From positions 806,001 to 870,000 of the forward strand of contig OZ253937.1 in the NCBI GenBank assembly GCA_965267185.1: DNA of 64,000 bases. Direction: 5' to 3'. The translations under genes were made by a program, and so were the position numbers. This DNA comes from G965267185 sp965267185 (GTDB lineage Bacteria > Pseudomonadota > Alphaproteobacteria > UBA6615). The notes beneath the pieces were generated by a model. The model searched no databases. It was not told where the DNA came from and saw only the letters and a list, made by a program, of their open reading frames with translations. Shown one piece after another: positions 60,473 through 64,000 of the stretch (position 1 is its first letter; the number at the start of each line of letters is the position of its first letter).

Positions 60473-63400
60473 ATGAAACAACGGCTAAGCGGGTTTTTTG
60501 AAAACATCCTATTCATAGCGGTGTTTGCGGCGGGCTTCATGCCCGGCACACACGCATCGGCGGATTTTGAACGGCCGAGCCCCGATTGCCTCGGCGCAAC
60601 GGAGCTTGTTGGCGGGACAGTAGATCAGCCAGGCGCAGTATTGGACGTATTCCTCCCAGCGGGCCAAGCTGCGACCTGCGTTGCGAACCCGCCCGGCGGA
60701 CTAACAGCGGCCGGCGGAGGCAGCACAATCACCAATCTGGGGCCGTTGGTGTTTGAGATGACAGGACCCGCCAATCAATTTGTGAATTCAGGTACTGCTT
60801 TTGGCTCCATTACCGGCGATGGCGCTATCGTTTCCAACAGCGGCGAACTTGTCAGCGTTTCTGTCACCGGAAACGGAGCCCAGTTCACCAATTCAGCGAC
60901 CGGAACCGGCCTCTTCGGTGTGACAGGCGACGCCGCGAGTGTCGTCAATTCCGGTGACATCAGGCTGGAACTTGGTGGTAATGCTGCGAACATAACCAAC
61001 AACGCGGACGGCACCTTAGCTGGCAATATTTTTGGTAACGCAACCACGGTTCTGAACAACGGTTCGTTGCCCTTCATGACCATCGAAGGGGATAGCGCGC
61101 GGGTCACCAACAATGGCACGTCGGGCCAACTGGACGTCGAGGAAGCCATCGGCTTTTTGATCATCGGCGAAGATGCGGAAGTGACCAATAACGGTACCGG
61201 CCGCATCGAGGCCCGGGGTCTGGAGGCCATCGCCGTCGGTATTCAGGGCACAACCGAAGGCGGCAAAATCACGAATAACGGCGGTACTATTAAAGCCGAA
61301 GGCACGGAATCTCTGGCTGCCGGGATCGAAGGGGACGGCGCCGAGATCACCAATGGGGGCACGCTGGAGGTGGTCGGCTTGGAGGGATTGGCCGCCGCCA
61401 TCGAGGGCGATGAGGGAAAAATCACCAATAACAGTATGGTGACGGCCACGGGCGAGGAAGCCAGTGGCATGTTCATCGAAGGTAACGATGGTGAGATCAC
61501 CAATGATGGTGAAGTCATGTCGGAAGGCAAATTCTCCCTCGGTATGGCCATCGACGGTGCGGACGCCAAACTCACCAACAATGTAAAGATTTCGACGAAA
61601 GGTAATGTCACGGTCGGCATGGGCGCTCTGGGCGATGGCGCCACCGCGACCAACAACGGCACGATTGAAACGGAAGGCGAAAACGCTTTCGGGATCGGTG
61701 TGTTTGGTCAGGATGCGACCATCGAAAACAAGGCAGGCGCCGAAATCAACACCAATGGCACCGGCTCTCATGCCATCATTCTTGGCCACGAAAATGCGGA
61801 AGAACTCTCCGACGGAGCGGGGATTCCACCCGGCGCGGCCGTGCCCTCGCAGGGCACCATCACCAACGATGGCGATCTCACCACTTTTGGGGATGATTCG
61901 GATGGCATTCACGCTTTTGCCAACAACTCGACCATTAATAACAACAACACCATCACCACGACGGGCGAAACGTCGCACGCCATCGCGGCGATTGGCGATG
62001 ACATAACGGTAAATCAGGATGGCGAGATCGAAACGAGCGGCACCTCGGCCGATGCCATCAATATTCGCGGCGATGACGCGACCGTTAACAATACCAAGGA
62101 AATCAGCACCACCCGCGATCAAGCCGCCGGGATCGCAGTTACCGGCACCGGCGCCACGATCATCAACGGTGAGGACGGAACCGTCAGTGACACCGGCGGC
62201 ATGATCAACACAACTGGCGTCGGTTCATTCGGCATTGCTCTCGGTCGACAATCAACCGAAGGAGCAAGTCCACGGAGCGGGGGCGATGTAAAGAACTTCG
62301 GGAAAATCGAGACCACAGGCCGGGACGCCGACGGCATTCACGCGTTTGCGGATGGCGGCGAATTCGAAAACCATAACGAGATCAAGACAACCGGCGACCA
62401 GGCGAGCGGCATCAATGTGCTTGGCGATGGCGGCGACATCACAAATTTGGATGAAATCTCAACGGAAGGCGAAGGGTCGTCCGCCATCAAAGCCAGGGGA
62501 CAGAACATCACCATCGCCAACGGCGCCGAAACGGGCGAAGGTACCGAGGCCAGCATTGAGACGATGGGCGATTCCGCCCACGGTATCGAAGTTCTACCCG
62601 AGAGCACTGTCCCGTTTGCCGCCTCCGAGGCAGACATCACCAATTTCACCTCCATCGAGACAGCGGGAGAAGGCGCCCACGGCGTTTTAGCGGCAATTGA
62701 CGACAGCAAAATAGAAAACAAGGGCGATATCAGCGCAACCGGGGATAGCGCCCACGCTATTTCCACGCGCGGCGACGATGTGGAAATCGTCAATTCAGGC
62801 GCTCTTGAAGCTGGTGATAGTGCGACGACGACGGCCGACAATATCGGAATCAATTTCAATCCCGGTACCGACGGCAAGACCACCGTCACTAATGAAGATA
62901 TGGCAACCGTTACCGTACATGGCACCAATGCCCGGGGCATTGCGGGTGGCCAGGCCCGGGGTGCCGACGAAAGCGAAGTCATCAATAAAAACCGGATCGA
63001 AGTAACCGGCGAAAACGTCGTCGGTGTGGAATTAGAGGGGGACAAGCTTCGCGTCATCAACGGTCAGACGACGACGACGGGCACCGAAAACGCCGCCAGA
63101 ACGGAAGTTCGTTCTGAAACGGGTATGGCGCAGGGCATATTGACGGAAGGCAATGGGGTGTTTGCGTCGAACCGGGGCGTACTTTCCGTGGAAGGTTCCG
63201 ATGCGACAGCCATTGGCGCCAAGGTTACCGGGGCGAACGCGGCGTTCACCGAAAACGCGGATCGGATTGTCGTTCGTGGCTCAAACGCGACCGGGATTAG
63301 TGTTTCGTCCGCAAATGCGGCGGGCATCGCTGTCGCCGACAGCTTTACCAGCGACGGTGATTGTCTCGGGCTGTCGCGCGGCGCCCAGGTATTGAATTGC

Positions 63401-64000
63401 GGATCGATCGATCTTGAGGGCGAAAACGCGACGGGTCTACAGGCTGAGGGTTTGAAAAACGCCGTCGTCGAGAACGACAATACGATCGCTACAAACGGAG
63501 CTTCTACCGGGGCTCGCGGTATGGTGGTCGAGCGGGCAGCAGGCGGCGGTGCCGGCTCCTCCGACGATAATATTTTGTTTAATTTCGGCGATATCGAACT
63601 TCAGGGCGATGGGAGCAAAGGTGTCGTTGTCGACGGCACGAACAACATTTTCATCAATAATAACGGTGTCACCCGTTTCTTTGCCGGCTCAGGCTTCGAA
63701 ACGGTCATCAGCGTCATGCAGGACACTCTCACGTCAAAAAACGGTGTCGACGATTCAAGCCTCAATCGACAGGCCAATATCCTGGTCGACGGCGCCGGAG
63801 CGGTTGGCCTCGATATCTCGGGCGACAACAATTCGGTTGGACTGAATATTATCAGCGATGATCTGCTAAGCACCATCCGGGCGACCGGCGCCGGCTCTAT
63901 CGGTATCCGCATGTCGGGCAACTCCAATACCGTCGTCAATGATGGCATCGTTGCCGGTGAGATTTTCGGCGTTCTCGGCGGCGAGGGCCGGGATATCGTG
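60473..64000 (+). CDS. Giant exported repeat protein, autotransporter/adhesin-like (partial)
   Basis: Open for 1176 codons from ATG at 60473 (preceded by GGGAGGGAG) to the right edge with no stop. Residues 1-30 are a signal peptide (NILFIAVFAAGFMPGTHASA). From about residue 95 the chain is a long series of degenerate 24-25-residue repeats of the pattern xxITNxGxIxTxGxxAxGIxxxG, rich in Asn, Gly, Thr, Asp and Glu. This is the pattern expected of a right-handed beta-helix passenger domain. Cysteines occur only near the N-terminus and around 63364-63402. An autotransporter beta-barrel may lie beyond the window; a TPS-type or other secreted adhesin is the alternative. Confidence 0.85.
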   Translation, partial: MKQRLSGFFENILFIAVFAAGFMPGTHASADFERPSPDCLGATELVGGTVDQPGAVLDVFLPAGQAATCVANPPGGLTAAGGGSTITNLGPLVFEMTGPANQFVNSGTAFGSITGDGAIVSNSGELVSVSVTGNGAQFTNSATGTGLFGVTGDAASVVNSGDIRLELGGNAANITNNADGTLAGNIFGNATTVLNNGSLPFMTIEGDSARVTNNGTSGQLDVEEAIGFLIIGEDAEVTNNGTGRIEARGLEAIAVGIQGTTEGGKITNNGGTIKAEGTESLAAGIEGDGAEITNGGTLEVVGLEGLAAAIEGDEGKITNNSMVTATGEEASGMFIEGNDGEITNDGEVMSEGKFSLGMAIDGADAKLTNNVKISTKGNVTVGMGALGDGATATNNGTIETEGENAFGIGVFGQDATIENKAGAEINTNGTGSHAIILGHENAEELSDGAGIPPGAAVPSQGTITNDGDLTTFGDDSDGIHAFANNSTINNNNTITTTGETSHAIAAIGDDITVNQDGEIETSGTSADAINIRGDDATVNNTKEISTTRDQAAGIAVTGTGATIINGEDGTVSDTGGMINTTGVGSFGIALGRQSTEGASPRSGGDVKNFGKIETTGRDADGIHAFADGGEFENHNEIKTTGDQASGINVLGDGGDITNLDEISTEGEGSSAIKARGQNITIANGAETGEGTEASIETMGDSAHGIEVLPESTVPFAASEADITNFTSIETAGEGAHGVLAAIDDSKIENKGDISATGDSAHAISTRGDDVEIVNSGALEAGDSATTTADNIGINFNPGTDGKTTVTNEDMATVTVHGTNARGIAGGQARGADESEVINKNRIEVTGENVVGVELEGDKLRVINGQTTTTGTENAARTEVRSETGMAQGILTEGNGVFASNRGVLSVEGSDATAIGAKVTGANAAFTENADRIVVRGSNATGISVSSANAAGIAVADSFTSDGDCLGLSRGAQVLNCGSIDLEGENATGLQAEGLKNAVVENDNTIATNGASTGARGMVVERAAGGGAGSSDDNILFNFGDIELQGDGSKGVVVDGTNNIFINNNGVTRFFAGSGFETVISVMQDTLTSKNGVDDSSLNRQANILVDGAGAVGLDISGDNNSVGLNIISDDLLSTIRATGAGSIGIRMSGNSNTVVNDGIVAGEIFGVLGGEGRDIV
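60780..63960 (+). repeat. Degenerate 72-75-nt coding repeats
   Basis: Coding repeats underlying the beta-helix pattern. Six consecutive units between about 61259 and 61710 are 25-26 residues each, with the T-N-N or T-N-D step at the same place; others are 24 or 25, and a few are interrupted by longer inserts (for example near 61800 and 62260). Sequence conservation is at the protein level only. Confidence 0.8.

Noticed and set aside
61016..63480. Several long minus-strand frames, some hydrophobic
   Set aside because: Shadows of the periodic coding repeats of the giant protein; their apparent periodicity mirrors the plus-strand repeats.
60780..63960. Regular ~75-nt spacing suggesting a CRISPR or satellite array
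   Set aside because: The DNA units are not conserved, the period varies between 72 and 78, and the whole stretch is one open reading frame with a protein-level pattern.

Overview
The window looks like chromosomal DNA of a GC-rich alphaproteobacterium, probably a free-living member of the Rhodospirillales or a relative. That placement is inference. The support is an alphaproteobacterial SOS box (GTTC-N7-GTTC) in front of an imuA-imuB-dnaE2 cassette, the mix of TRAP, DMT and glycine-betaine transporters, and the overall gene repertoire. I saw no rRNA, tRNA, CRISPR array, phage gene or insertion sequence. Most of the sequence is densely packed metabolic and transport genes, with short intergenic palindromic repeats scattered through it.

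Layout. 1-3590: sulfur amino-acid genes on the minus strand (alaX, sseA, metC, preceded by a cysK-like gene). 3.7-7.2 kb: a DUF3105 protein, a dicarboxylate/amino-acid symporter and a hydrolase-OsmC fusion. 7.2-10.4 kb: a complete glycine-betaine ABC transporter (proX-proW-proV) with a strong hairpin after proX. 10.35-11.3 kb: two near-identical 183-bp repeats flanking a CopD-like membrane protein. 11.3-17.3 kb: the SOS mutagenesis cassette, whose dnaE2 carries an in-frame palindromic insert. 17.5-22.6 kb: cell-wall hydrolase, malonyl-CoA decarboxylase, an SDR, a GNAT, a DM13 protein and a decayed reductase. 22.8-24.7 kb: two tandem DMT exporters. 24.7-26.8 kb: DUF1232, a type III polyketide synthase and an ICMT-like methyltransferase. 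26.8-32.1 kb: a CapA protein, a small membrane protein and a three-gene unit of an FAD oxidoreductase plus two glycosyltransferases that share a conserved 5' block. 32-41 kb: transporters and small exported or unknown proteins. 41.4-43.1 kb: cobalt-type nitrile hydratase. 43.2-47.9 kb: a DUF2189 membrane protein, a membrane-anchored LuxR regulator, exported and metabolic genes. 48-51.9 kb: a universal-stress-protein/NhaA/BON unit divergent from an OxyR-like regulator. 52-57.7 kb: a DRE-TIM enzyme, a NIPSNAP protein and a full TRAP transporter. 57.8-60.1 kb: DUF922, a GNAT and a DMT transporter. 60.5 kb to the right edge: the first 1176 codons of a giant exported repeat protein.

The best leads are five. 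(1) An OxyR-like regulator has lost its peroxidatic cysteine but sits beside an ATAG-N7-CTAT site and a divergent stress operon. (2) The FAD oxidoreductase/twin glycosyltransferase unit has a 168-bp block with nine differences, all synonymous. (3) dnaE2 has an in-frame insertion made of a genomic palindromic repeat. (4) Modular repeats sit at gene 3' ends, two of them bracketing one gene. (5) The giant protein carries degenerate 24-25-residue repeats. Both solute-uptake operons (ProXWV and TRAP) have a strong hairpin directly after the binding-protein gene, which would favour excess binding protein over permease.
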